From contig NVWA01000009.1 of NCBI GenBank assembly GCA_002746535.1, forward strand, positions 44,483 through 108,482: a DNA stretch of 64,000 nucleotides, given 5' to 3'. Origin of the DNA: Planctomycetota bacterium. GTDB taxonomy: Bacteria > Planctomycetota > GCA-2746535. Shown here piece by piece: positions 35,101 to 40,683 of this stretch. The first letter of the stretch is position 1, and each line of letters opens with the position of its first letter. The notes beneath the pieces are model-generated. The model was not told where the DNA came from. It searched no databases and was given only the letters and a program-made list of their open reading frames with translations. The position numbers were made by a program, and so were the translations under genes.

Positions 35101-37683
35101 ACACTAGAAGGTAGTGCAACCTTATTGGATTCAAAAGGAGTTGCCAATAATATGACTTTACCTGTTCCGTTATTCATTGATGAACATGCCATCATAATTG
35201 AAGCCTTATCGGCTGATTTTCTTATCACTGCTACAGCTAATAGTGGTGGAAATATTTCACCAGTTGGAGCTACCCCCATAAATGCTGGTGCGGATCAAAC
35301 TTTTACGATTACTCCAGATGTAGGTTTTCATGTGGATAAAATAATTGTTGATTCTGTTGAAGTAGCCATTGTTTCTGCTTATATCTTTTCAAACGTAAAT
35401 AAAGATCACATGATTGAAATCGTGTTTATTGAAGATCAAGTCGCTTATACTATTGTTGCGAATAGTGGCTTTGGTGGTAGCGTAAGCCCTGCAGGCGCTA
35501 CTATTGTTGATGTCGGCAATGATTTGGTAATAAATATAACACCAGAAATTGGTTATCATATTAGTGATGTGTTAGTTGATGGTGTTTCTCAGGGAGCGAT
35601 TAGCTCGCATACTTTTTCTTCTGTGAATGCTAACCATACATTTGAAGCTGATTTTTCGATAGATAAGCTTAGCTATATTATTACGGTCAACACAATTGGG
35701 TCAGGTACGATCAATCCATCAGGTAATGTTTCCGTAGATCATGGCTTTGATCAATTATTTTCTTTTACACCAAATAGTGGTTTTCATATTGGGGACGTTA
35801 AATTTGATGGTGTATCTGTTGGTGCTTTATCTAGCTTTATATTTTCAACTGTTTTAAGTAATCATACCTTGACCGTTGATTTCGTTAAGGTTGAATTGAA
35901 TTACGTTATTGTCAGTTCAGTAAGTGTAGGTGGTAGTGTTTCCCCATCCGGCTCTAATACTGTTGCCGCTGGTGCATCTCAAATTTATGAATTTGCTGCT
36001 GAGACTGGGTATCATTTGGTTGATGTCTTAATAGATGGCGTTTCCCAAGGTGCAAAGAGCAGTATTGTTTTAACTAACATTCAAAAAGAAACACAAGTAG
36101 AGGGTGTTTTTGCTAAAGATCAGGACAGTTATTTAATTTTATTAAACATACCTTTTGAAAAAAGTCAAACGACCGTCACATTTGAGAAATCCGGTGAAAC
36201 TATAGATTTGACTAGTACTGGAACAGCCTCGCTTCTTGAAAACGAGAGTGGTGACATTATCATAGTGATGAAAGATGGTTTTCATCTTGTGGATGTTAAA
36301 CTTAACGGTGTATCTTTAGGTGCTGTTAAACTCTTTACATTAAACAATATTAAATCTGATCAATTAATTGATGTGATTTTGGAAAAAGATCAGACAGAAT
36401 ATTTGATTACGACAAGTATTGTTGGCCAAGGTAATATATCACCAAGTGAAAAAATATCCGTAAAATCAGGGGCTGATCAAGGGCTTATTATAAGTCCTTT
36501 AGAAAATCATCATATTCAAGATGTGATCGTTGATGGTATATCGCAAGGGCCGGTTTCAACTCTTTTCTTTGAAGCTGTTGTCAGTAATCATCAACTGACA
36601 ATCATATTTACAGAAGACCAAGAAACATATACTATTGGTTCAAGTGTGGTCGGCAAAGGTAGTATTAGCCCTCTAGGCGTTTCGAGTGTTGATGCGGGTG
36701 ATTCCTTGGCCTTTTCAATATTAGCTGATGCTAAACATCAATTAATTGAATTGATAATTAATGGAAGATCAAAAACTATTCTCTCCCCTCGTAGTTATTC
36801 TTTTTTTAATGTACAGTCAAATCAAAGTATCATTGCCATATTTGGATTGATGCAAGAAGTCTACAAAGTAAATGTTGTTCATAATAGTGGAGGTTCTACT
36901 AGTCAAGTGGGAGACATTAATGTCTTGCATGGCGATAATTTTTCACTAACAATTAATGCTGCTGCTGGGTTTCATGTCAAAGCTGTTGTTTTAGATGGTA
37001 AATCGTTAGGCCCAATGACTACGATATTACTGAATACTGTGATAGCAGATCATAATGTGGATGTAACGTTTGAAGCTGACGCGGAAGTTTATACGATTAA
37101 TGCGATATCATCATTGAATGGCTCTTTATCGCCTACGGGAATAGCTACTGCGAGTGTTGGCAATAGTCATCTCGTGACTATTTCCCCTGATACGGGTTTC
37201 AGAGTTTTAAATGTCATTGTTGATGGCATTTTCAAAGGGCCACAATCAAGTTATCTATTCACACATATTAACACGAATCATGAAATCAAGGCTGTATTTG
37301 TTGAAGAAGAAAAATCATTGACAATTGTTACAAGAACAAATGGTGTCGGTACTGTATCTCCAGAAGGTTTTGCTGGGGTAGAAGTCGGTGGCACACTATT
37401 TATCACTATTAGTACTGATAGTAATAATCAGATTGTTGATGTGATCATTGATGGCGTTTCACAGGGTGCCATCGAAAGTTACATCTTTTCTAATATTACT
37501 GAAAATCATCTAGTGGATGTGTTTTTCGAAAACATTGATTCTGATATTAAAGAGTCTAATAATAATGCGTCTTCTTCAAGTGGTGGGTGTACTTATAATA
37601 GAAGTGCTGATTATTCAAATCTTTGGTCACTTTTATTGTTGATCTTTTTTACATTTACATTCGTAAGACTAACAAAAAAATAA
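20197..37683 (+). CDS. Giant secreted multi-repeat surface protein
   Basis: The 5828-residue product has a signal peptide (hydrophobic residues 8-22, likely cleavage after Ala24). It then has six modules starting with a W-L-G-G...N-W-x-G-G-x-x-P-G-S-G pattern, and a block of 147-residue tandem repeats (about 1309-1800). Two LamG/concanavalin-like domains lie at about 2694-2910 and 3084-3308. Eight Ig-like repeats span about 4059-5005, and ten divergent InlB-like repeats span about 5007-5780. The C-terminus is a GGC motif, a hydrophobic segment and basic residues. The architecture suggests a long fibre-like adhesin or carbohydrate-binding surface protein. No catalytic motif was seen. The gene fills over a quarter of the window without a frameshift. 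No strong ribosome site precedes the ATG. A shorter, in-frame start was not seen. Confidence 0.93.
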   Translation: MHKNKNKFIYLLLFIFCNISVFSADRYFVGEGDWNDTGRWSTTDGGGTGETVPGSGDIVYFTSNSGTCDVNAVVNVSGINIAAGYICTITQNANAITIGTISWVQAGGVFIGGNASIDFNNGATFTGGSFLSTSGTLTSYIGDWVSNTGSPTFNANGGIVYFKTPYNLNLNITTGSFIFNDVIIKGNANAGDITVSGTISVNGDLLIGSWEYSGVQLNGGGISLKGDLTMAPDAANGEMQGGTANITLDGTMDQTITGVTGSDVGRFPSISINKASGALNLVDEIIVGKNWTWITAGSLNAGTSTLYFYVPYSGTSSPVSATIVAGSEMYNNIKVSQSALGFLSISDTLKIAGSFNRFNRSFTSGQIINGNIELYGDLTITDSDLAAGTTLFTLLGTADQSVSLPTGDLPGSVLTINKPSGTVTLTATADLNLAGQDLVIIDGTLDFAGYNFSVADTFTVYDELKLKGSETITTGTTTISATSSTVTYYDSAVTGVVTNLSQTFYSLTFGASKIHEFATGGGNGITVNGTLGSNGSLASPSALRSVGDAAVDWELSLEGTSTLADKVTVKRSDASGGTFDVLATGSYDYGSNTSWVGLIAIPNYTWLGGTGDWNTGGNWQGGAVPGSGNVAKFTSITGTSCNIDTAVNVAGFDIQSTYAGTISQNANTITVGSSDWRQTGGAFVGSSSSITINGELLATGGSFTSTSGTLTITSSLNGTVLDLRNVDTFDANGGIFTFTSGNHFTTYTGSAALNDVIINKCVSCQWNGISTINGELTLTNFGNFAATVYLAGDLSGVGGNDGGSGALVFNGTSDQNITYTGGLGSFTIDKASGTLNFLSDFSINRHLTYTKGLTNGGTSTVTFDGNNHFTMDPGSIDFYNVNLAKTTGSTMTFNSDLNVSNDLNISGLGSIGGSTIYVGGDIVSTDTAISGSGNLVLNGTGAQNMDFSAGDYSNGTVTIDKSSGTVSLTGNFITVGGGTDFIIANGTLDLAGFDFTVQDVFTVYDGLRLKGSETISTSTTTISATSSTVTYYDSTVIGVVTNLSQAFYSLIFGAGKIHEFATGGGNGITVNGTLDSNGTLANPSALRSVGDAAIDWELSLEGNSTLADKVTVKRSNASGGTYAVLATGSIDYGNNTNWVGLIVIPDYTWLGGDGNWNTGGNWQGGAVPGSGNVAIFSSISATNCTIDAVVNVQGFDIQATYSGTISQNANAIAVGSSHWTQAGGGFAGGSATITTDGSFILSGGIFTSTSGTLSANAVFTISGGTFNHNSGKVIWGKDSNQTITTNGVSFYNIDLLKTGGGVGTITFADDFTIVGSLTIDKTDDSSLYMYPSGTRIITLNGTFSIAKTNTSANMHFGNGANLTLKMTDTGTQTMSQTGGEFRATLDIDTTGTVQLSTDFEFGGSWTRTAGTLDQNGNKIIFGNILSGSLTTNGLTFNGDVEFIKSKGSFSTLTIVDDFTIAGTLSVDKTTGNSNYVYPSGTRVITLNGNFSLAETNITANMYFGDGANLTLKMTDAGTQTMSYTGGDFRASLDIDTAGGVQLITDFNFGGSWTRTSGTLDQNGNKIIFGNILNSSLTTNGLTFNGDVDFIKSVGSFSTLTLVDDFTIGGNLRVDKTTGNSNYIYPSGTRVITLNGNFSIAETVLAANMYFGNGPNLTLKMSGGGTQTMSSTGGRFDAAFDIDTAGTVQLITDFDFPSNFIRTTGAFDHNSYTAIFSAIANSTITSNGLIFGDVSFIKGDIGLGSALTLIDDFATAGNLTVDNQDSGSTFTISPSGTRIINVKGNFSIAQTNATLNFGSTSLTLTMTGTNAQTLTRTGGNFNTHLSVNKSSGTASLASAFLVNVANADAIVVSGTLDLAGFDLTVNDVFTVYDGLKLKGSETITVNGATTSADANANFTLSATNSTVTYYDAAVTATITNLAKTFYGLYFGADKYHEIATGGSNGITIEGTLGSNATSTTRSILRSVGDAAVDWELTLNGTSTLADKVMVKRSDASSGTAVLATGSLDNGNNTNWVGLVSIPNFTWLGGDGDWNTPGNWQGGSVPGSGNVAYFTSVSGTSCNIDATVNIQGFFIQSGYAGTITQNAFVIDVGSSNWIQAGGAFVGGTLEIDINGDMDISGGTFLSTSGNLKLNGSGTLASAVFTHNGGTFEVESGGSVIMDFNTNAFNAFIVDKGSSPTVTLISDLIVEGLFTIKGASALSGSTIFVRGNTDLQDTDLGGATGITFDGTGAQSITATVSDSMMPSMKVNKAGGTLTFLSDVRVGFDFEYVTGTMDQGVYYYTAGEASTGTNKTITSGSYKFTNFRMDSGSSNTTTLVGDLTITGTCDILSQNNISGADLILQGTIISVDASIGGTGNTIINGSTDQIVSGSKLPGNITINKSSGNVILSANWAPTMAGKDLSVVNGNLDLAGFDLTVANVFTVYDQLRLKGTETITTTTTTLSATSSTVTYYDSAVTGIITALSQNFYNLTLGKDKIHEIATGGGNGIQINGTFDSVGSVASPSVLRSVADAGIDWELNLQGTSNLTEKVQVKRSNAAAGNAVNAYGSVDNGNNSNWVFIPTFTWLGSTDSNWSTGSNWQGGTAPGDGDPAYFTTPGTRDVNLDVAGIDLASITISTTYPGTITLDNDLEVTGLFNMSGATFDLNSKTLILNDSFIHTGGTFNQINGTVFMNGSGAHTITSSAGTRFYDLKLNDGLVGYWNFNSTSGVVTLDSSGYTRNGTLTNMSDPGDWTSAATTTKFTNSKALTFDGIDGHVLTNDFSYGPDFTISFWFKTTNLSGSFYQYMFSHGTADAANSVNVFFGESSSGISGILRTTIKDTNDSTSYIDVPAGFGDNNWHLYTLTAKSGTGAIVYVDGIRKASNNNGGDSFNPTTNIFMGGREDLNSDRFFPGSMDDVRIYNYALSYGEVSGLGVGNQSGSNVGTYTLAGSALNVDGDFSLFSGTLDISSSNYAINLNGSWLNYGGVFTPQSGTVNLTGTSSGKALLSGGQAFNNLIVNGSGGVWTLADILDVDGTLTITAGELDVEDVNNASTDYTIFAGTIIDTAAGGTLDTHEGTLVINGTSSQSLTLGGSINNLHIEDPSTNGLIGHWKFDEGTGDAVKDISGNNNHGTLKSGAHWTNDLNSTTKYINSHGIGLDGSNDYIDFGDVDAIDGATELTVAMWVKIDDLGADGTLMAKNSFTSGEALLFWRDDSCSNSGRTDTFTILVSGAAEVRIEGATNASNDNGWHHVAFTYKGNDANGLRLYIDGVEDANSPLSTTTATSLKSTSNALYIGKPLVTASKELDGGVDDVRIYSRELSSTEIASLAAGKYADGATSSATFTLGEALDINGNLDIHSGILDVSGSNHAITISEDWSNYVGISGFVDQAGTVTFDGTTQLLNGSTTFFNFTFADLVSDNTDVSLTIEATSVTRIDGTLNLIGLGANDQVNLLSSNPGEKWALNLQGSVGTINLLDVIYSDASTGNTVNAIGSNDSGNNLNWTFVEANFTWLGGDGDWNTGVNWQGGAVPGSSDVAIFSTVSATNCNIDATVNVQGFDIHASYNGTISQNSNVITVGASHWSQVGGGFIGSSTGSDITMNGTFTLSGGIYVSTAGTLDVDAVAVSGGTFNHNAGTFKISSNNLTHSLNNIILQNLTLQSGNHLSYIDFSGHNVVVMGNILHASGQMRNANISLKGNLVNTNGDSRSTAIVTVNGTSAQSIGGVPSSTPYSGMALVINSTGDVSFSDNVNVQYWTFTAANSFAHNNNFLDLEGNAVTSASGGSGVIYYDVNVNQNNPAASHDLNGDWTIVNEFRMKGVSEINGANKVVCKNFVLDDTTSRSQEGLVEITGDFTIANENCTAGDTLGITMNGTGVQNIYTGGYTMPKGSFIINKSSGTVTLQGVYVGQAAENLIVLDGVLDLAGFDVTVLNNFEIYDGLTLKGSETIMVNGTTDNADNNAKFTLASTSSTVTFYDNGNTANVNDLADTFFSLSFGAGKIHEFGTGATNRITVAGTLASNGTSASRSVLRTVGDAAVDWQLNLTGAGTSTLADKVSVKRSDASFGTAILATNSLDLGNNTNWVGLSLPSILSIISTSSNGSYKAGDLINITLSFSEAITMVGTMGVTLDTGSVVVFNSFNNATFAQAVYTVLAGETSADLAAIAVVLSGAATNSVSQNLLVALPVTVISNVSDIVVDTTAPFINAILSSTIDGAYSIGSNINVRLNFSESVTLTGTMGVNLDSGGSVVFTAFSGTTTTGVYTVSAGQTSSDLSVTVITVSGTNTDLAGNALSTALPGTNINTASNIVIDTTAATVTSVQSFTNSGSFTTGGTISVIVNFSESVTLAGGNLIVVLNSGGTVTIVPFVGTTSTGVYSVLATQNANPLLATGLSLSAGTLVDPGSNAVSLASLPATNISPSKTIIIDTVAPTITGGSIGAANVFIDVTFSEPVYTTNGGTGGLNASDYNLVFAANGGNATGVTISNVTTTAGATTSGGETTLRLVLNVTGAVSGTETITVTPNTNQIYDFVGQPALITTTTGAILLLDLLSPSVVSLTGVTVDGLYNTGDIIQVKVTFSEAVLITGSPQLLFETGTTDRNATYISGSGSIDIIFNYTVQAGDNSLDLDAVTTTSLTLNGGTIRDAVANNASLVLPTPGAVNSLSINSALVIDGISPSITTGVLGTGNTYVDVTFTEGIYTTNGAGPITAAGFSVTFNQNGGIATGVTITGVQKTDGSPLAGGETIVRVLIQVTGAALGIETVDIVGVPSSASDLAGNPSAASSTGFLTLVTQGTVPTVLSVTAINPDGIYGVNRLITIEVKFSESVFVTGIPYIELETGDTNKFAIYGGGSGTDTLTFNYIIREGDVASDLDYVSASAFASAIGLVKSSLGIPASSTLVDPGVSGSLGASNNIRIETLLPLISGVQTTANNGTFGIGAVIQLEINFSREVTLSGGNLIITLNSGVDLIVGHLVGNVIKLDYVVEVGEQSDDLGITSITLEGSATLLDSKGVANNMTLPVPLFIDEHAIIIEALSADFLITATANSGGNISPVGATPINAGADQTFTITPDVGFHVDKIIVDSVEVAIVSAYIFSNVNKDHMIEIVFIEDQVAYTIVANSGFGGSVSPAGATIVDVGNDLVINITPEIGYHISDVLVDGVSQGAISSHTFSSVNANHTFEADFSIDKLSYIITVNTIGSGTINPSGNVSVDHGFDQLFSFTPNSGFHIGDVKFDGVSVGALSSFIFSTVLSNHTLTVDFVKVELNYVIVSSVSVGGSVSPSGSNTVAAGASQIYEFAAETGYHLVDVLIDGVSQGAKSSIVLTNIQKETQVEGVFAKDQDSYLILLNIPFEKSQTTVTFEKSGETIDLTSTGTASLLENESGDIIIVMKDGFHLVDVKLNGVSLGAVKLFTLNNIKSDQLIDVILEKDQTEYLITTSIVGQGNISPSEKISVKSGADQGLIISPLENHHIQDVIVDGISQGPVSTLFFEAVVSNHQLTIIFTEDQETYTIGSSVVGKGSISPLGVSSVDAGDSLAFSILADAKHQLIELIINGRSKTILSPRSYSFFNVQSNQSIIAIFGLMQEVYKVNVVHNSGGSTSQVGDINVLHGDNFSLTINAAAGFHVKAVVLDGKSLGPMTTILLNTVIADHNVDVTFEADAEVYTINAISSLNGSLSPTGIATASVGNSHLVTISPDTGFRVLNVIVDGIFKGPQSSYLFTHINTNHEIKAVFVEEEKSLTIVTRTNGVGTVSPEGFAGVEVGGTLFITISTDSNNQIVDVIIDGVSQGAIESYIFSNITENHLVDVFFENIDSDIKESNNNASSSSGGCTYNRSADYSNLWSLLLLIFFTFTFVRLTKK
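24121..25443 (+). repeat. Three exact-length 441-base (147-residue) tandem repeats
   Basis: The D-D-F-T segment recurs at 24121, 24562, 25003 and, more diverged, 25444, always 441 bases apart. Each unit contains YPSGTRIITLNG, LTLKMT, TQTMS, LDIDT and GTLDQNGNKIIFGN-like strands. The first three are very similar at DNA level, indicating recent expansion. Confidence 0.9.
28276..28926 (+). other. LamG/concanavalin-like domain 1 of the giant protein
   Basis: The segment starts GLVGYWNFNSTSG and has ALTFDGIDGHV, FTISFWFKTT, NNWHLYTLTAK, IVYVDGIRKAS and ends SMDDVRIYNYALS. This is the typical order of strands in LamG-like lectin domains that bind sugars. Confidence 0.9.
29446..30120 (+). other. 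LamG/concanavalin-like domain 2 of the giant protein
   Basis: It starts GLIGHWKFDEGTG, followed by IGLDGSNDYIDFG, LTVAMWVKI, GWHHVAFTYKG, LRLYIDGVEDA and GVDDVRIYSRELS. It is related to domain 1 but clearly diverged, so the two are not a recent duplication. Confidence 0.9.
32371..35214 (+). repeat. Eight Ig-like repeats of the giant protein
   Basis: Each unit has a strand such as NGSYKAGDLINITLSFSEA or IDGAYSIGSNINVRLNFSES, then VTLTG, a V-Y-T-V strand and often an I-D-T-T-A-P linker to the next unit. Two of the eight have the variant DVTFSEPVYTTNGG. The pattern matches bacterial Ig-like repeats found in large adhesins. Confidence 0.8.
35215..37539 (+). repeat. Ten divergent InlB-like repeats of the giant protein
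   Basis: Units of about 75 residues follow the scheme Y-x-I, GGSVSPSG, V-x-x-G, ITPDxGFH, V-x-V-D-G-V-S-x-G, F-x-N-V, N-H-x-I, F. The fifth unit has an atypical longer N-terminal half without the GxxSP element. The pattern matches the divergent InlB B-repeat family. Confidence 0.85.
37567..37683 (+). other. C-terminal GGC / membrane / basic sorting signal of the giant protein
   Basis: The last 40 residues comprise SSSSGGCTYN with Cys5798, a short spacer, the hydrophobic stretch LWSLLLLIFFTFTFV and RLTKK. This three-part layout is that of Cys-containing CTERM sorting tails such as JDVT- or Synergist-type. In these tails an intramembrane protease cleaves the tail and the Cys may be modified. 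No candidate processing enzyme is encoded in the window. Confidence 0.75.
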
Positions 37684-37725
37684 ATTACCAACGGTCGAAA
37701 TAATTTAGCTCGCTTGAAATTAAAT

Positions 37726-38349
37726 TTAATTGTTTTCCTTTTTAATAACTCGTGTGCTACAAATGATATCATGCAAAGATTTTCTTTCTTTTTTATCAAT
37801 GACAGCCAAAAGGTAACCAACTCCAAAAGTAAATCCGCTAATGGCTTCTGCAAAATAGCGACCAAATGATTTTAAGTATGAAAGTCTACTGCCGTCAGCA
37901 TTGACAATTTTAATCCCGCAGACCATTTTCCCAGGGGTAGCTTGATATTTCCCAACAAAATAGGTGCAATAAATGATGGGAGTTATGATAGCTAGAAAAT
38001 AAATGAGACCCATCGTTATGATAAACACCAACACTGCCGCATCACTTGGTTGTCCTTCATTTTCGAAAGGATTTCCTAATGAAAAAGCGAACCAAATAAT
38101 GAGTCCTACTATACCCATTAACAGGAATATTATAGTTAATATGATTTGTTGAAAAACGCCATCTAAAAGTTTTGCGCCTATTCTTAACCAGATGTCTGCA
38201 ATAACTAACTGATCGGGAAAAACGACACCTTCTTCAATTTTTTGAAGATAGGTGGGTTTGCAATAAGCACAAATATTTTTCCCGTGAATAGTAATTAAGT
38301 CTTCAGAATCAAAAGTTTCCTTGCATTCATAACAGTTTATTTCGCTCAT
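37726..38349 (-). CDS. Zinc-ribbon RDD-family membrane protein A
   Basis: The 207-residue protein starts with a zinc ribbon (Cys6, Cys9, Cys27, Cys30). It continues into an RDD domain with about four membrane helices, the Arg in LRIGAKLLDG, the conserved ATPGKMVCGIKIV stretch and the DKKERKSLHDIICST end. RDD proteins are of mixed or unknown function; some act in ion exchange. A second copy with the same domain order is at 53032-53697. The gene converges with the giant gene (42 bases apart). Confidence 0.85.
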   Translation of the reverse strand: MSEINCYECKETFDSEDLITIHGKNICAYCKPTYLQKIEEGVVFPDQLVIADIWLRIGAKLLDGVFQQIILTIIFLLMGIVGLIIWFAFSLGNPFENEGQPSDAAVLVFIITMGLIYFLAIITPIIYCTYFVGKYQATPGKMVCGIKIVNADGSRLSYLKSFGRYFAEAISGFTFGVGYLLAVIDKKERKSLHDIICSTRVIKKENN

Positions 38350-38446
38350 AAGGATTTTTATTCGATGGTTAAAGTTGAAAAGATATTTTTAGATTTTCTC
38401 TTTTTAAATGCCTACGTCAAGAATTGATAAACTGTTAGCAACAACG

Positions 38447-39265
38447 TTAGCAATATGAATTCAACCCAAAGAATTTTATAGCTGTATTTGTTGTGGAATT
38501 AATTATTTCTGATGCCGTTTGATTTCTTGATTCGACTAATTGTTTCACAACATAAGGCAAAAGCGAAGGTTCATTGCGACCACCTTTTGGCTTTTTATCT
38601 ACATTATGTGGTGTTAAATAAGGAGCATCTGTTTCTATCATCAACCGATTTTCTGGTATATGCTTCACAATTGCTCGTAATTGATCGCCTCTTTTTTTAT
38701 CACATATCCAGCCCGTGATACCTATATGACAGTCGATATCAAGATAAGCTTTTAGTTGTTCTAAATTGCCCGTATAACAATGTACGACGACTCCTGGTAA
38801 TTGATTTCTAAAATCTTTTAGGATTTCAATAAAGCGAGTGTGGGCATCTCTTTCATGCAAAAATACAGGTTTTTTAATTTGAGTGGCTATTTCTAATTGT
38901 TGAATGAAGCATTTTTCTTGATCTTCTTTGGAAGAGAAATTTCGATTGAAATCTAAGCCACATTCACCCACTGCAACTACTAGGTTGTCAGCAACTAGTT
39001 TCACTATTTCATTTTTGATTTCTTCATTCCAATGTTTCGCTTCATGGGGGTGAACTCCTGCGGTGCATGAAAATAATCCGTTGTGACTTTTGGCCAATGC
39101 TAATGCATCTAAACTACTTTTAATTGAAGTGCCGGTAAGGATGATATGGTTGACTTTTTGTTCTTGGGCTCTTTGTATTACATCATCTAAGTCTGTGTTG
39201 AATTTTTTGCTAGTTAAATTGGCTCCGATATCAATGAGGAACTCTTTGCAATCGTTATTCATCAT
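38447..39265 (-). CDS. tatD: TatD-family metal-dependent DNase
   Basis: The 272-residue protein closely follows E. coli TatD. The start reads FLIDIGANLTS, with GVHPHEAKHW (His72, His74), VGECGLDFNRNFS (Glu101), FLHERDAH, VVHCYTGN and ETDAPYLTPHN. These supply the two-metal site. TatD has 3'-5' exonuclease activity on DNA and RNA and takes part in nucleic acid quality control. The length fits the family. It is about 100 bases downstream of where a promoter could lie and about 97 bases from the RDD gene on the same strand. Confidence 0.95.
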   Translation of the reverse strand: MMNNDCKEFLIDIGANLTSKKFNTDLDDVIQRAQEQKVNHIILTGTSIKSSLDALALAKSHNGLFSCTAGVHPHEAKHWNEEIKNEIVKLVADNLVVAVGECGLDFNRNFSSKEDQEKCFIQQLEIATQIKKPVFLHERDAHTRFIEILKDFRNQLPGVVVHCYTGNLEQLKAYLDIDCHIGITGWICDKKRGDQLRAIVKHIPENRLMIETDAPYLTPHNVDKKPKGGRNEPSLLPYVVKQLVESRNQTASEIINSTTNTAIKFFGLNSYC

Positions 39266-39661
39266 ATATGAATATTCCTTATAAATTTAATTTATGTTTT
39301 AATGATTCTCTAAATGGGAAAGGCGATGATGATACTTCTTATTTTAAAAGTTAAGAGAATAATATTGAGATCTTATTGAAATGATTTGTAGAAGGACTGT
39401 TTTCAGATATTGAATTTCACATATTCAGTTGACCGAATTAAGATTATACTTATAGCAAACAGCTAATAGGGATGGTTTCTCGGTAATATGCTAGCGATAC
39501 TGATTAGCGAGCATGGAAAGTTATGGTGTTAACACTTTTGTTGATAATATAGATCAAACCATTACTGATTTAGCATTTGATTTTAAAATAAAGAAATCTC
39601 TTTATTTTTTTAAGTAGAAGTACGATAAATATAATGAGAGGTTATAAAATGAGGTACTTAT
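39266..39661. other. Gap between tatD and the receiver cluster
   Basis: This 396-base AT-rich gap holds the divergent promoters of tatD and the first receiver gene. A 34-codon frame at 39513-39617 has no clear ribosome site. An 11-codon frame beginning at 39648 (MRYLYGNFIYR) overlaps the start of the receiver gene. I cannot support either as a gene. Confidence 0.4.
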
Positions 39662-40039
39662 ATGGAAATTTTATTTATAGATGAAGAGGATCTCTTTATT
39701 GAGTATTTGAATTTACTTTTATTGCCCAACCATATTGTCCGCGTTTTTATTGATCCTGAAGTAGCTTCGAAATACTATGATGATCATCAATCCTATGAAG
39801 TTATGATAGTAGATTTTATAATGCCAAGGATGAGCCATCAGTTAATCTTCAATGACGCTTATGAAATTAATTCATTTGAAAATATCATTGTTTCATCTGG
39901 CTCACTAAATAATTTTAAACTTAGAAAAATTAACCAACACAATCATTCTCTAGAAATTTTGACCGACCCTTTAGACTTAAATGATCTGAATGGTCTATTA
40001 GAATCTTATAATAAAAAGAATCTTGAATTAACAGCCTAG
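39662..40039 (+). CDS. Degenerate stand-alone receiver-domain protein
   Basis: The 125-residue protein is a single CheY-like receiver fold with no output domain. The acidic pocket is present (Asp7, Glu8, Glu9), and the phospho-acceptor Asp51 lies in IVDFIMP. The Thr/Ser position reads VSSG, but the conserved Lys of the KP motif is missing (LTDPLD around 101). This should weaken or abolish normal phosphorylation switching. It belongs to a paralogous group with the proteins at 40246, 42794, 43630 and 44086, which share an F-x-D-P...Y pattern near residues 29-40. GAGG precedes the ATG by seven bases. Confidence 0.8.
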   Translation: MEILFIDEEDLFIEYLNLLLLPNHIVRVFIDPEVASKYYDDHQSYEVMIVDFIMPRMSHQLIFNDAYEINSFENIIVSSGSLNNFKLRKINQHNHSLEILTDPLDLNDLNGLLESYNKKNLELTA

Positions 40040-40245
40040 CTACTTCTAGGTTAGTTGATAACTCAGAAAAAAACCTCATCTTTAATAAAGAACTTATCGA
40101 AATAAGATATAAGTTTCATGAAAGAACTTACTAATTTAATGTTTATGTATCCTATTGAAATATTTATTATATTATTCTTTTTTTTTGATTTTTGTTAATT
40201 AATGAAACATACTGTTGTGCTTATGGAACTATATTACGAGAGTTG

Positions 40246-40608
40246 ATGAAAATACTTATTATTGATGATGACGAAGAATTAATTGACGTTCTTGAAGATT
40301 TATTAAAAACAGACCACGAAGTTACTTGTTTCAATGACCCTCTAAAAGCATGGGAGCATTACCAAGAGAATCAGGACTTTAATGTTGTCATTACTGACTT
40401 CATGATGCCTAAATTACGTGGAGACGCTCTAATAGCCAAAATATTTGAGCTAACACCCAATCAAAGCTTTATTGTTATTTCTGGTTTTTTCACCAAGCAG
40501 TTCACAGATATTTTAAAAATTTCTAATGCCTACATACAAATGATTAAAAAACCGCTTGATCTTTTTGAGCTAGAAAAAGCATTAGATTCAATATCAAAAA
40601 TTCGATAG
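40246..40608 (+). CDS. Stand-alone receiver-domain response regulator
   Basis: The start at 40246 gives a 120-residue protein beginning KILIIDDDEE. An in-frame ATG 18 codons upstream adds a non-homologous extension. The receiver residues are complete: Asp7-Asp9 acidic patch, Asp51 in ITDFMMPK, Ser79 in VISG and Lys102 in KKPLD. There is no output domain. It is closely related to the proteins at 43630 and 44086 and probably acts by protein-protein contact or as a phosphate sink. No kinase is nearby. Confidence 0.88.
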   Translation: MKILIIDDDEELIDVLEDLLKTDHEVTCFNDPLKAWEHYQENQDFNVVITDFMMPKLRGDALIAKIFELTPNQSFIVISGFFTKQFTDILKISNAYIQMIKKPLDLFELEKALDSISKIR

Positions 40609-40683
40609 ATTTCAGTGGCGTGTTATCATAACATTCGCTTATTTAATTTTTATCTGAGAGATAGTTCTTGCTCAGTAGCTAGA

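Noticed and set aside
20197-37683. Reading the tandem DNA repeats as a CRISPR-like or mobile element array
   Set aside because: All repeats are in frame, multiples of three, and keep protein patterns; they are coding repeats.
39513-39617. A 34-codon frame beginning MESYGVNTFVDN
   Set aside because: No convincing ribosome site, and a frame of this length is not rare in this composition.
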